Source: an uncultured Persicitalea sp. (lineage in GTDB: Bacteria > Bacteroidota > Bacteroidia > Cytophagales > Spirosomataceae). Taken from it: DNA of 22,400 bases. Shown here piece by piece: positions 16,122 through 22,400 of this stretch. The notes beneath the pieces were generated by a model. The model saw only the letters and a program-made list of their open reading frames with translations, was not told where the DNA came from and did not search any database. A program made the position numbers and the translations under genes. Location: positions 1 through 22,400 of the forward strand of contig CATMVR010000008.1 of assembly GCA_950075905.1 (NCBI GenBank). Reading direction: 5' to 3'. Within the stretch, counting starts at the first letter, position 1, and each line of letters starts with the position of its first letter.

Positions 16122-16394
16122 ATGGCCATACTAATTAAAGATGAAGATTTGAGTGCGGCTCAACTGACTGAAAACGAACTCAGACTTGAAATTGCCGTTC
16201 TGCTGTACCAAAAAGCAAGATTTTCGCTAGGGAAAGCAAGCAGATTTGCCGGAATGAATCGTATCCTTTTTCAGAAAGAGCTGGGAAAGCGAAAAATCCC
16301 TGTGAACTATGAAAGTGACGATCTAAACGAAGATCTGGAATCACTAGGCATCACTACGGAGCCAAATGATAACCTCAACAGGTTATGTCTGTAA
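16122..16394 (+). CDS. UPF0175-family protein (antitoxin-like), without an adjacent toxin
   Basis: 90 residues. The core LRLEIAVLLYQKARFSLGKASRFAGMNRILFQKELGKRKIPVNYESDDLNEDLESL (quoted here only by its ends, LRLEIAVLLYQK to DDLNEDLESL) matches the UPF0175 pattern: a helix, then a helix-turn-helix-like FSLGKASRFAGM, then the IPVNY...DL signature. In many genomes such genes precede a DUF3368 PIN-type toxin. Here the reading frames after the stop do not encode one, and a palindromic element begins 29 bases downstream. Either an orphan or the remnant of a pair. Confidence 0.8.
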   Translation: MAILIKDEDLSAAQLTENELRLEIAVLLYQKARFSLGKASRFAGMNRILFQKELGKRKIPVNYESDDLNEDLESLGITTEPNDNLNRLCL

Positions 16395-16423
16395 CCATTA
16401 GAATTCAACTCTTCCAAGCAGAA

Positions 16424-16499
16424 TGTCAGCCTGAGCGGCGTCGAAGGTAGTTCATACGGCACAACGAACAAGAGGCCTTCGACGCCGCTCAGGCTGACA
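16424..16499. repeat. Inverted repeat with perfect 24-bp arms (dispersed-repeat type)
   Basis: The left arm 16424-16447 (starting TGTCAGCCTGAGCGGCG) and right arm 16476-16499 (ending CTCAGGCTGACA) are exact reverse complements around a 28-base loop. The arm core CTGAGCGGCGTCGAAGG belongs to the type of very widespread repeats containing CTGAGCGG-GTCGAAGG seen in Bacteroidota and other phyla. No open frame and no T run. The rest of 16500-16593 shows nothing else. Confidence 0.75.
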
Positions 16500-16593
16500 A
16501 GTTCACTAAATTTTCAGCAATCTGGTAAAGTATCCCTACAAACGCGCCTTTTGTCTATTTTTACCAAACCATCAACAAAAGTCGCCCTGCTCC

Positions 16594-18330
16594 ATGCTCC
16601 GATACGCCAGTACCCTCCTGCTTTTACTTACCTGCCCCCTCACCCACGCCCAGTACCCCACCCGCTTCGAAAGCAGCGGCGGTACCCAAACCCCTACCTA
16701 CGCCGAAGGCATTGCCTACTATCAAAAATTGGCCAAAGATTTTCCACAGATTGAGATGCAGGCCAAAGGGCCCACCGATAGCGGCAAGCCGCTGCATTTG
16801 GTGCTATACTCGCGTAGCAGAGTCTTTGATATTGCTAAACTCAAAGCGCAGGGCAGGGCCATCTTGCTGATCAACAACGCCATCCACCCCGGCGAATCCG
16901 ACGGTGTGGATGCTTCGATGATGCTCCTGCGCGATGTGGCCCTGCACCCGGAGCGGTTTCCGCAGCTCGACAGCGTGGTACTGGCCATTATTCCTTTTTA
17001 CAATATCGGTGGGGCGCTCAATCGCAACAGAACTACCCGCGTCAATCAGGACGGGCCGGAGGAATACGGCTTCCGGGGCAATGCCCGCAACTACGACCTC
17101 AACCGCGATTTCATCAAAGCCGATACCCGCAACGCCCGCAGCTTTGCGGCCATTTTCCACGAGCTGGACCCGGACCTGTTTGTGGATACCCACGTGAGCA
17201 ACGGTGCCGATTACCAGTACGTCATGACATTGGACTACACTCAGGAAAATAAGCTGGGCGGTGTGCTGAGTGATTTTCAGCGAAATACTTTCCTGCCCTA
17301 CCTCTATACCCACATGAAGCAGGCGGGCTACGAGGCTACCCCCTACGTCAATGCCTGGGGACAAACGCCTGACAAAGGTTTTGTGCAGTTTCCCGACTGG
17401 CCCAGGTACTCCACGGGCTACGCGGCGCTGTTCCATACCATCGGCGTCATGACCGAAACCCACATGCTGAAACCCTACGATAAGCGGGTAAAAGCTACCT
17501 ATGCCTATCTGGAAGGTACCTCCCAAGTACTGGCCCAGTACCGTCGGCAGATTTTACAGATGCGGAAACAAACCAAAGAGACCGTCAAGACGCAGCAAAC
17601 ATTTCCCCTGACCTGGCAGGCCAACCGCGAAAAGCCTACCCAAATTGAGTTCAAAGGCTACGAGCCGGAGTACCCTCTGAGTGAAGTAAGCGGACAAAAG
17701 CGTCTATACTACAACCGCGACAGGCCTTTTACCAGAACCATACCCTTTTATAATCAGTATGAGCCCGTAGACGTGGTCGACAAACCAACGGCCTACGTAA
17801 TTCCGCAGGGCTGGCATCAAGTGATTGATCTGCTGAAACTAAACCGCGTGCAGATGCGCGCGCTGCCGCGCGATACGGTGATGGCGGTGGAGGTATACCA
17901 TGTTTCGAATGTAAAGACGTCTTCGCAACCCTACGAGGGACACTACTGGCATACGGCGGTAGATCTGGTGAAAGAAGTGAAAAAGGTACCTTTCCGGCAG
18001 GGCGACTGGTACATTCCCGTCAATCAGCCCACGAATCGCTACATCGTGGAAACGCTGGAACCAAAGGGTGTGGATTCGTTTTTCAAGTGGAATTTTTTCG
18101 ATACCATTTTGCAGGCCAAGGAAGGGTACTCAGCCTACGTATTTGAAGACCTCGCCGCCGAACTGCTGCGGGCCTCCCCCGATCTTCAAAAAGCCCTGAA
18201 AGAGAAAGCAGCCACAGACGAAGCCTTCGCCAAAAGCGCCGATGCCCAGCTGGACTATATCTACGAGCACTCGCCCCACCGCGAGAAGGAATATATGCGG
18301 TACCCGGTGTTTCGGGTGTTGGGCCGGTAA
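16594..18330 (+). CDS. Secreted M14-family zinc carboxypeptidase
   Basis: 578 residues with signal peptide (MLRYASTLLLLLTCPLTHAQ). Zinc ligands fit the M14 pattern: H98-x-x-E101 in NNAIHPGESDG and H200 in FVDTHVSNGAD. The catalytic Glu is E288 in VMTETHML. The conserved Asn-Tyr-Asp-Leu-Asn-Arg-Asp segment (~166-172, R171) supplies substrate-binding residues. Residues ~340-578 form a C-terminal extension without recognised motifs, a common arrangement in Bacteroidota M14 proteins. Likely cleaves C-terminal residues from peptides in the periplasm or outside the cell. The next gene begins 14 bases after the stop, so they may be co-transcribed, although its base composition is quite different. 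Confidence 0.9.
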   Translation: MLRYASTLLLLLTCPLTHAQYPTRFESSGGTQTPTYAEGIAYYQKLAKDFPQIEMQAKGPTDSGKPLHLVLYSRSRVFDIAKLKAQGRAILLINNAIHPGESDGVDASMMLLRDVALHPERFPQLDSVVLAIIPFYNIGGALNRNRTTRVNQDGPEEYGFRGNARNYDLNRDFIKADTRNARSFAAIFHELDPDLFVDTHVSNGADYQYVMTLDYTQENKLGGVLSDFQRNTFLPYLYTHMKQAGYEATPYVNAWGQTPDKGFVQFPDWPRYSTGYAALFHTIGVMTETHMLKPYDKRVKATYAYLEGTSQVLAQYRRQILQMRKQTKETVKTQQTFPLTWQANREKPTQIEFKGYEPEYPLSEVSGQKRLYYNRDRPFTRTIPFYNQYEPVDVVDKPTAYVIPQGWHQVIDLLKLNRVQMRALPRDTVMAVEVYHVSNVKTSSQPYEGHYWHTAVDLVKEVKKVPFRQGDWYIPVNQPTNRYIVETLEPKGVDSFFKWNFFDTILQAKEGYSAYVFEDLAAELLRASPDLQKALKEKAATDEAFAKSADAQLDYIYEHSPHREKEYMRYPVFRVLGR

Positions 18331-18344
18331 ACAAGCTATCAACT

Positions 18345-18698
18345 ATGGCGTCATACTCATTGAGAAAAATTTTCAAGGCTCTGGCTGTACTATTCGTTTT
18401 CGCAATGCTATTCCAAATAATAGGGGAATACTTACTTTATGGAAATTCAGCGAAAGAGATAGAAATTCTTTTAAAGCATACGGAAGAAAATAAAAAACTT
18501 ATAGACTCTATTGGAGGCTATCGCTCTTATGAAATTAACTATGATCAATCGAGTAGAGATAGGAAAGAAATCTATAAATTTGATTTGTACGTTTTTGGGA
18601 AGAGTGCCTACATTAATTATATCGGAAAAGCTGGCTATAATCAGGAAAACAAAATATGGGAGATTATCGAAATTGATACACTCATCAAGAGATATTAA
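18345..18698 (+). CDS. Small membrane-anchored hypothetical protein (Coa1-like?)
   Basis: 117 residues: an N-terminal membrane helix at ~9-32 (IFKALAVLFVFAMLFQIIGEYLL), then a soluble domain (EIEILLKHTEENKKLIDSIGG, a run of beta strands YKFDLYVFGKSAYINYIGKAGY, and KIWEIIEID). The layout helix - 'N..L...IG' - strands with G-x-A - 'W' near the end resembles Coa1/Tim21-like domains found in Bacteroidota, but I am not certain. AT-rich compared with the preceding peptidase gene, and directly followed by pseudogene debris, so possibly acquired or partly decayed. Confidence 0.6.
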   Translation: MASYSLRKIFKALAVLFVFAMLFQIIGEYLLYGNSAKEIEILLKHTEENKKLIDSIGGYRSYEINYDQSSRDRKEIYKFDLYVFGKSAYINYIGKAGYNQENKIWEIIEIDTLIKRY

Positions 18699-18699
18699 A

Positions 18700-19114
18700 A
18701 ATATAATAGATGCCATGTACATAGCTGGATGTGGGCCGGCATCGGTACGGCGAAAAGGCCTGGATGCAGAAGGGAACACCTATTTTTCTGATGAAAATAA
18801 TTTAGTGCTTAATGTTGCAAACGGTATTATCAATGCCATTGCCTGAACTGGCGGGTATGGATTCGAGGGAGATGGAGGCCCCGCTACTCAGGCCCGCCTG
18901 GCAGGACTTTCCCGCTTAGTAATTGATACCCAGGGAAACCTATTGATTGCAGATACTAATAATCACCGTATTCGAAAAGTAGACCGGAACAATGGTATCA
19001 TTAGCACAATAGCTGGCAACTACGAGTACAGTGGAGACGGAAGCACTGCCACCAATGCGAGTTTCAATTATCCGACGGGAATTACCCTGGATAACACCGG
19101 AAATCTCTACATTA
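18700..19114 (+). pseudogene. NHL-repeat protein remnant with internal stop
   Basis: One frame reads as successive NHL (six-bladed propeller) repeats: IAGCGPASVRRKGLDAEG, NTYFSDENNLVLNV, then NAIA-stop-TGGYGFEGDGGPAT, LSRLVIDTQGNLLIADTNNH, RIRKVDRNNGIISTIAG, YSGDGSTATNA and TGITLDNTGNLYI. The stop TGA at 18844-18846 occupies the place of the Gly in the usual IAGTGG, a single-base GGA-to-TGA change. The first repeat lacks its GDGGPAT segment, and no start codon or signal peptide is present. The remnant ends abruptly at ~19114, where NLYIAD would be expected but the sequence switches to transaldolase DNA in the opposite orientation. Confidence 0.75.
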
Positions 19115-19119
19115 AGGGT

Positions 19120-19200
19120 TGTCGTAACTTCACCGAGCACACCAGGCTTAGCGGCTTCCCTGAGCTCGACCAGGTTAGCCGTGTCAATAAAAATTTTCAT
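19120..19200 (-). pseudogene. Transaldolase gene fragment, first 27 codons
   Basis: The minus strand from the ATG at 19200 reads MKIFIDTANLVELREAA then KPGVLGEVTT, the highly conserved N-terminus of the small transaldolase/fructose-6-phosphate aldolase group, which normally continues NPSL. Here it stops matching after Thr27 (19120) and runs antisense into the NHL remnant. It begins 24 bases after the araD stop on the same strand, as expected for a fourth gene of the arabinose operon. The surviving start codon would yield an 86-residue hybrid peptide of no evident function. Confidence 0.75.
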
Positions 19201-19224
19201 ACAAGAGATTATTGATACATTGTA

Positions 19225-19923
19225 TCAGCACCCTTGCCCGTAGTAGGCATTCTTGCCATGTTTTCGTTCGTAATGTTTTAGTCGAAGGGTATCTTTAATC
19301 CGGGGAGTATGGGGGTTGATCTGCAAGGTGAGGTAGGCCATACGGGCCAGTTCTTCCAGTACCGCTGAGTTGTATACGGCCTTATCGGCATTCTTGCCCC
19401 AGGTAAAGGGCCCGTGGTTTTGCAGCAGTACCATTTCTGTTTCAATATAGCTCAGCCCCTTTTCGGCGAAGGCATTGATGATCTGATGGCCCGTTTCGTG
19501 CTCGTAGTCTCCCTGAATCATTTCGTCAGTCAGCACCGCCGCGCAGGGAATATCCTGGTGCGTGTGGTCGGCGTGGGTGGTCCCAAAAATGGGGATGTCC
19601 TGCCCGGCCTGCGCCCAGGCCACGGCATGGGTACTGTGCGTATGAGAAATGCCCCCGATGGTTTCCCATACCTTGTACAGAAACGCGTGGGTTTTGGTAT
19701 CGGAAGAAGGCCGTAGGGTACCTTCCACTATTTTTGCCTCATAATCACAAATAACAATATCGGAAGGTTGCAGTTTCTCGTAGGGAACGCCGCTGGGTTT
19801 AATGGCAAATACCGCTCTGTCACGATCTACCGCGCTGACATTGCCAAACGTAAATAGCACCAACCCCAGCTTGGGTAGCTGCATGTTGGCTTCGTAGCAT
19901 TCTTCTTTTAAGGTTTTATACAT
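19225..19923 (-). CDS. araD: L-ribulose-5-phosphate 4-epimerase
   Basis: 232 residues, essentially the length of the Escherichia coli enzyme. It converts L-ribulose-5-phosphate to D-xylulose-5-phosphate by retro-aldol cleavage on a metal, in the cytoplasm. Motifs of the class II aldolase/epimerase family: FTFGNVSA (~25-31), IKPSG, RPSSDTKTH with D75, the metal-binding HTHSTH with H94 and H96, H170 in LLQNHGPF, catalytic D119 in THADHTH, and the C-terminal NAYYGQ with Y228. Positions run one less than in E. coli. Third gene of araB-araA-araD, separated from araA by a 147-base repeat-rich spacer. Confidence 0.95.
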   Translation of the reverse strand: MYKTLKEECYEANMQLPKLGLVLFTFGNVSAVDRDRAVFAIKPSGVPYEKLQPSDIVICDYEAKIVEGTLRPSSDTKTHAFLYKVWETIGGISHTHSTHAVAWAQAGQDIPIFGTTHADHTHQDIPCAAVLTDEMIQGDYEHETGHQIINAFAEKGLSYIETEMVLLQNHGPFTWGKNADKAVYNSAVLEELARMAYLTLQINPHTPRIKDTLRLKHYERKHGKNAYYGQGC

Positions 19924-19985
19924 TTTAGGTTATTAGCTGTTAGGTTGTTAGGGGTTAGGTTAGCAGCCATTAGGCCATTAGCTGT
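19924..19985. repeat. TTAGCTGTTAGG-type low-complexity repeats in the araA-araD spacer
   Basis: The spacer contains multiple short variants of the words TTAGC, TTAGG and TTAGCTGTTAGG (e.g. 19930-19955 and 19965-19983). No gene or clear hairpin is seen. It is related to the TAGCTGATAGC words at 20041-20073 and 21565-21600. Confidence 0.55.
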
Positions 19986-20040
19986 CGGGTCGCTATGGAC
20001 TAGATTTTTATTTCCCACTAGTTTCAAGTTAGCATAAAGC

Positions 20041-20073
20041 CGCTAAAAGCTAACGGCTAATCGCTATCAGCTA
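20041..20073 (-). repeat. TTAGCTGATAGC repeat overlapping the araA stop codon
   Basis: On the minus strand the TAG stop of araA (20071-20073) starts the word TAGCTGATAGCGATTAGCC, followed by CGTTAGC. The same words TTAGCTGATAGC and CGTTAGC appear on the plus strand at 21565-21600, so the two copies lie inverted on either side of araA. Confidence 0.6.
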
Positions 20074-21558
20074 AAAAGCTTTCTCATTCCATCGCAATTC
20101 CTGTTTCAATTGCCGCAGGGTGGTGTTTTTATCAATTACTACCAGCTCTACGTCAAACATCTCAGCAAAGTCTTCGATCTGAGCCGTCGTCAGGTTCTGA
20201 CTGTACACCGTATGGTGGGCGCCACCAGCCAGGATCCAGGCCGCGCAGCCGGTGGCCATGTCTGGCATGGGCTTCCAGAGGGCGCGGGCTACGGGTAGCC
20301 TGGGTAGTGCTTCGGCTACTTCTACTGCCTCTACTTCGTTGACCAGCAGTCGGAACCGGTTGCCCATATCAATCAGGGAAACGTTGATCGCGGGGCCCGC
20401 CGGCACATTGAATACCAACCGCACGGGATCTTCTTTGCCGCCAATGCCGAGCGGGTGTATTTCGCAAATGGGCTTACCCCTGGCAATGCTGGGACAGATT
20501 TCGAGCATGTGTGACCCCATCACCAGCGGGTTGGCGGGGTCAAAATGATAGGTATAGTCTTCCATGAAGGAGTTGCCGCCCGGTAGTCCGGCCGCCATTA
20601 CTTTCATAGTCCGTACCATGGCGGCCGTTTTCCAGTCACCTTCGCCGCCGAAACCGTAGCCCTCGGCCATCAGTCGCTGAGAGGCTATACCGGGCAGTTG
20701 GGTCATGCCGTGCAGATCCTCGAAGGTATCGGTATAGGCCGCGAAGTTGCCATCCTGCAAAAAGGCCCGCATCCCGATTTCAATTTTGGCGGCATCGCGC
20801 AGCGAGCTGTGCTGCCTGCCGCCTTTTAGGAGCGTGTCCATCAACGTATAGCTGTCGGCATACTCGGCCACCAGCCGGTCTATTTCGGCGTCGCTCACCT
20901 GATTGATCACCGCTACCAAATCCCCGATGCCGTAGGTGTTTACCGACATCCCGAAAGTCATTTCGGCGGCTACCTTATCGCCTTCGGTCACGGCTACCTG
21001 CCGCATGTTGTCGCCGAAACGGGCAACCTTCATGGTTTTCAGCTCGAAAGCGGCTACCGCCACCCGGCTCCATCCGGCAATCTGCGCCACGACGGCCGGG
21101 TCCTGCCAGAAGCCCACTACCACTTTGCGGTTCAGTCGCATACGCGATAGCATGAATCCAAACTCCCGATCGCCGTGGGCCGACTGGTTGAGGTTCATAA
21201 AGTCCATGTCAATTTCCCCCCAGGGAATATCGCGGTTATACTGCGTGTGCAGGTGCAGGAGGGGCTTTTTCAGGATAGTCAGACCGCGTATCCACATTTT
21301 AGCGGGCGAAAAGGTATGCATCCAGGTAATAACCCCCACGCAGCGGGACGCCACGTTGGCCTCCTGACAAATGGCATAGATTTCATCGGGGGTTTTTACC
21401 ACGGGTTTAAAGACTACCCGAACGGGAACAAGAGAGGCTTCATTAAGATAGTCGGCAATAACCTGCGAATGGGCATCCACCTGTTTTAAGGTTTCTTCGC
21501 CGTATAAATGCTGGCTCCCGGTCACGAACCAGATTTCGTATTGTTTTAGATCGAGCAT
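20071..21558 (-). CDS. araA: L-arabinose isomerase
   Basis: 495 residues, matching the ~500-residue family. It interconverts L-arabinose and L-ribulose in the cytoplasm using Mn2+. The start is MLDLKQYEIWFVTGSQHLYG, the standard opening. The metal ligands known from E. coli are in place: E306 in GYGFGGEGDWK, E333 in SFMEDYTYHF, H350 in GSHMLEICPS and H449 (or H448) in AGGAHHTVYS. No frameshift. Second gene of the operon, 177 bases downstream of araB, with a nested palindrome in that spacer. Confidence 0.97.
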   Translation of the reverse strand: MLDLKQYEIWFVTGSQHLYGEETLKQVDAHSQVIADYLNEASLVPVRVVFKPVVKTPDEIYAICQEANVASRCVGVITWMHTFSPAKMWIRGLTILKKPLLHLHTQYNRDIPWGEIDMDFMNLNQSAHGDREFGFMLSRMRLNRKVVVGFWQDPAVVAQIAGWSRVAVAAFELKTMKVARFGDNMRQVAVTEGDKVAAEMTFGMSVNTYGIGDLVAVINQVSDAEIDRLVAEYADSYTLMDTLLKGGRQHSSLRDAAKIEIGMRAFLQDGNFAAYTDTFEDLHGMTQLPGIASQRLMAEGYGFGGEGDWKTAAMVRTMKVMAAGLPGGNSFMEDYTYHFDPANPLVMGSHMLEICPSIARGKPICEIHPLGIGGKEDPVRLVFNVPAGPAINVSLIDMGNRFRLLVNEVEAVEVAEALPRLPVARALWKPMPDMATGCAAWILAGGAHHTVYSQNLTTAQIEDFAEMFDVELVVIDKNTTLRQLKQELRWNEKAF

Positions 21559-21564
21559 AGTTTA

Positions 21565-21600
21565 TTTAGCTATTAGCTGATAGCCGTTAGCTGTTAGCCT
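21565..21600 (+). repeat. TTAGCTGATAGC repeat upstream of araA
   Basis: The plus strand carries TTAGCTATTAGCTGATAGC then CGTTAGCTGTTAGCC, ending six to seven bases from the araA start on the far side. It is the inverted partner of the 20041-20073 copy. Confidence 0.6.
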
Positions 21601-21627
21601 TTTTTAGTTTGGTTAATCGTTTTACTG

Positions 21628-21730
21628 CTGCTGGTTTGCGTTTTAAACGCGAACCCTCGTAATGCGCGTTTAAAACCGGGGCGCGTAGCTGCGCGCCTCA
21701 TGGGTTCGCGTCGCAGACGCAAACCAGCAG
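21628..21730. repeat. Nested multi-palindrome element in the araB-araA spacer
   Basis: The outer 14-bp arms CTGCTGGTTTGCGT (21628-21641) and ACGCAAACCAGCAG (21717-21730) are perfect. Inside are CGCGAACCC (21648-21656) with GGGTTCGCG (21702-21710), TTTTAAACGCG (21641-21651) with CGCGTTTAAAA (21665-21675), GGCGCG (21680-21685) with CGCGCC (21692-21697), and GCGTC-GCA-GACGC (21708-21720). Alternative folds share arms. This resembles a dispersed non-coding element, either a transcription attenuator or an insertion; no coding sequence is present. Confidence 0.65.
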
Positions 21731-21735
21731 GGCGT

Positions 21736-22400
21736 TTATTTATTTTCAACAAAAGCCCCCAAATTCAGGTACCTCTCGTAGAGGAGGTTATAGATTGTCG
21801 CCTGCTCGGGGCGGGGGTGGTATTCGGCATCAAAGCCGGAACCAATCGCTGCCTGGGCGGCGGTAAGGTCGGGATGTACGCCGGCCGCTACGGCGGCGCA
21901 CATGGCGGCCCCCAGGGCGCAGGCCTGATCGGCGGTGGCTACCTGAATGGGCCGGTTGAGCACATCCGCCAGGGTCTGCATCACAAAGGGCGATTTTTTG
22001 GCTACGCCCCCAATGGCAATCACCTTTTTGATGGGTACTCCTTCTTCCACAAACCGATCGACAATGGCCCGCGAGCCAAAGGCCGTGGCTTCGACCAGGG
22101 CTTTGAAGATTCGGGGAGAATCCGTTCCGAGGTTCAAGCCGGCCATGGCGGCTTTGAGCGTATGGTTGGCATCGGGCGTGCGACGGCCGTTGATCCAGTC
22201 GAGGGCAATTACGTCATTTTCGGTCACTGGAAGCCGGGCGGCCTGCTCAGCCAAATGCGGGATCAACTGACGGCTCAGTGTTTCAGCAGCATCTTCGCCC
22301 AAAAGGGCACGTACCGGCTCGGTGATAAGCCGGGCAAACCAGGCGTACACATCCCCAAAGGCCGACTGTCCCGCTTCGAGGCCCAGCATGCCGGGGGCGA
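21736..22400 (-). CDS. araB: Ribulokinase, C-terminal part (runs off the window)
   Basis: The visible ~221 codons, continuing past the right edge, read APGMLGLEAGQSAFGDVYAW..., the FGGY-kinase C-terminal domain of ribulokinase, with ALDWINGRRTPDANHTLKAA, the ADP-binding IGGVAKKSPFVMQTLADVL, and ATADQACALGAAMCAAVAAG near the end. It phosphorylates L-ribulose to L-ribulose-5-phosphate. The Met at 22389 is internal, since the frame is open to the window edge and the family has a large N-terminal domain. First gene of araB-araA-araD. Confidence 0.93.
   Translation of the reverse strand, partial: APGMLGLEAGQSAFGDVYAWFARLITEPVRALLGEDAAETLSRQLIPHLAEQAARLPVTENDVIALDWINGRRTPDANHTLKAAMAGLNLGTDSPRIFKALVEATAFGSRAIVDRFVEEGVPIKKVIAIGGVAKKSPFVMQTLADVLNRPIQVATADQACALGAAMCAAVAAGVHPDLTAAQAAIGSGFDAEYHPRPEQATIYNLLYERYLNLGAFVENK

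Noticed and set aside
16384..16450. Short frame MSVTIRIQLFQAE after UPF0175 as a toxin start
   Set aside because: It does not resemble the DUF3368 opening and ends after about 21 codons inside the inverted repeat.
22387..22389. ATG at 22389 as the araB start
   Set aside because: The frame is open to the window edge and ribulokinase needs a large N-terminal domain, so this Met is internal.
1..22400. tRNA, rRNA or integrase-linked attachment sites
   Set aside because: No cloverleaf, ribosomal RNA or recombinase sequence could be recognised on either strand.

Overview
The window looks like chromosomal DNA of a bacterium of the phylum Bacteroidota, most likely the order Cytophagales (Spirosoma/Dyadobacter-like). 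The basis is protein character: SPW-repeat and VKOR-like membrane proteins, DUF4349 lipoprotein, 'NVxIGxxAG' repeat surface protein, outer-membrane-like proteins ending in an aromatic residue, a lipoprotein with a CxxKDD surface-export-like motif, start sites with weak or absent Shine-Dalgarno sequences, and dispersed palindromes. No ribosomal RNA, tRNA, CRISPR array, integrase or transposase was seen. The species is not identifiable from the window.

Layout. (1) 1-1772 is an AT-rich (about one third GC by eye) gene for a Cys-rich helical-repeat protein with a C-terminal beta-barrel-like domain. Its 5' end is not intact, and it is followed by hairpin repeats (1776-1902). (2) 2158-4208 is a compact plus-strand cassette: VKOR-like membrane protein, SPW-repeat protein, second VKOR-like protein broken by a one-base frameshift, and a stand-alone response-regulator receiver. 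Both VKOR-like proteins keep the CxxC but lack the loop cysteines. (3) 4365-5597 is a secreted repeat protein of the YadA-head/tail-fibre type with a perfect 16-bp hairpin inside its coding sequence. (4) 5598-7312 holds remnants of two genes, a lipoprotein and a GNAT acetyltransferase. (5) 7389-12102 holds a large secreted GH106-like alpha-L-rhamnosidase, a DUF4349 lipoprotein and a secreted alpha/beta-hydrolase esterase. (6) 12218-18330 holds a small 20-residue-repeat protein, a barrel-like protein, a class-C beta-lactamase-like serine hydrolase, a YD-repeat-like lipoprotein, an orphan UPF0175 protein, a 24-bp-arm inverted repeat and an M14 zinc carboxypeptidase. (7) 18345-19200 is scrambled: a small membrane-anchored protein, an NHL-repeat pseudogene with a nonsense codon, and the first 27 codons of a transaldolase gene joined tail-on to it. 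(8) 19225-22400 is the L-arabinose catabolic operon on the minus strand, araB (partial) - araA - araD, with repeat-rich spacers.

How the parts fit. Rhamnosidase, esterase and L-arabinose catabolism together suggest use of plant cell-wall (pectic) polysaccharide. Arabinose isomerase, ribulokinase and ribulose-5-phosphate epimerase give xylulose-5-phosphate for the pentose phosphate pathway, and the truncated transaldolase just after araD would originally have served the same route. The most unusual items are the VKOR/SPW/VKOR/receiver cassette, the NHL-transaldolase junction and the varied palindromic repeat families in the spacers.
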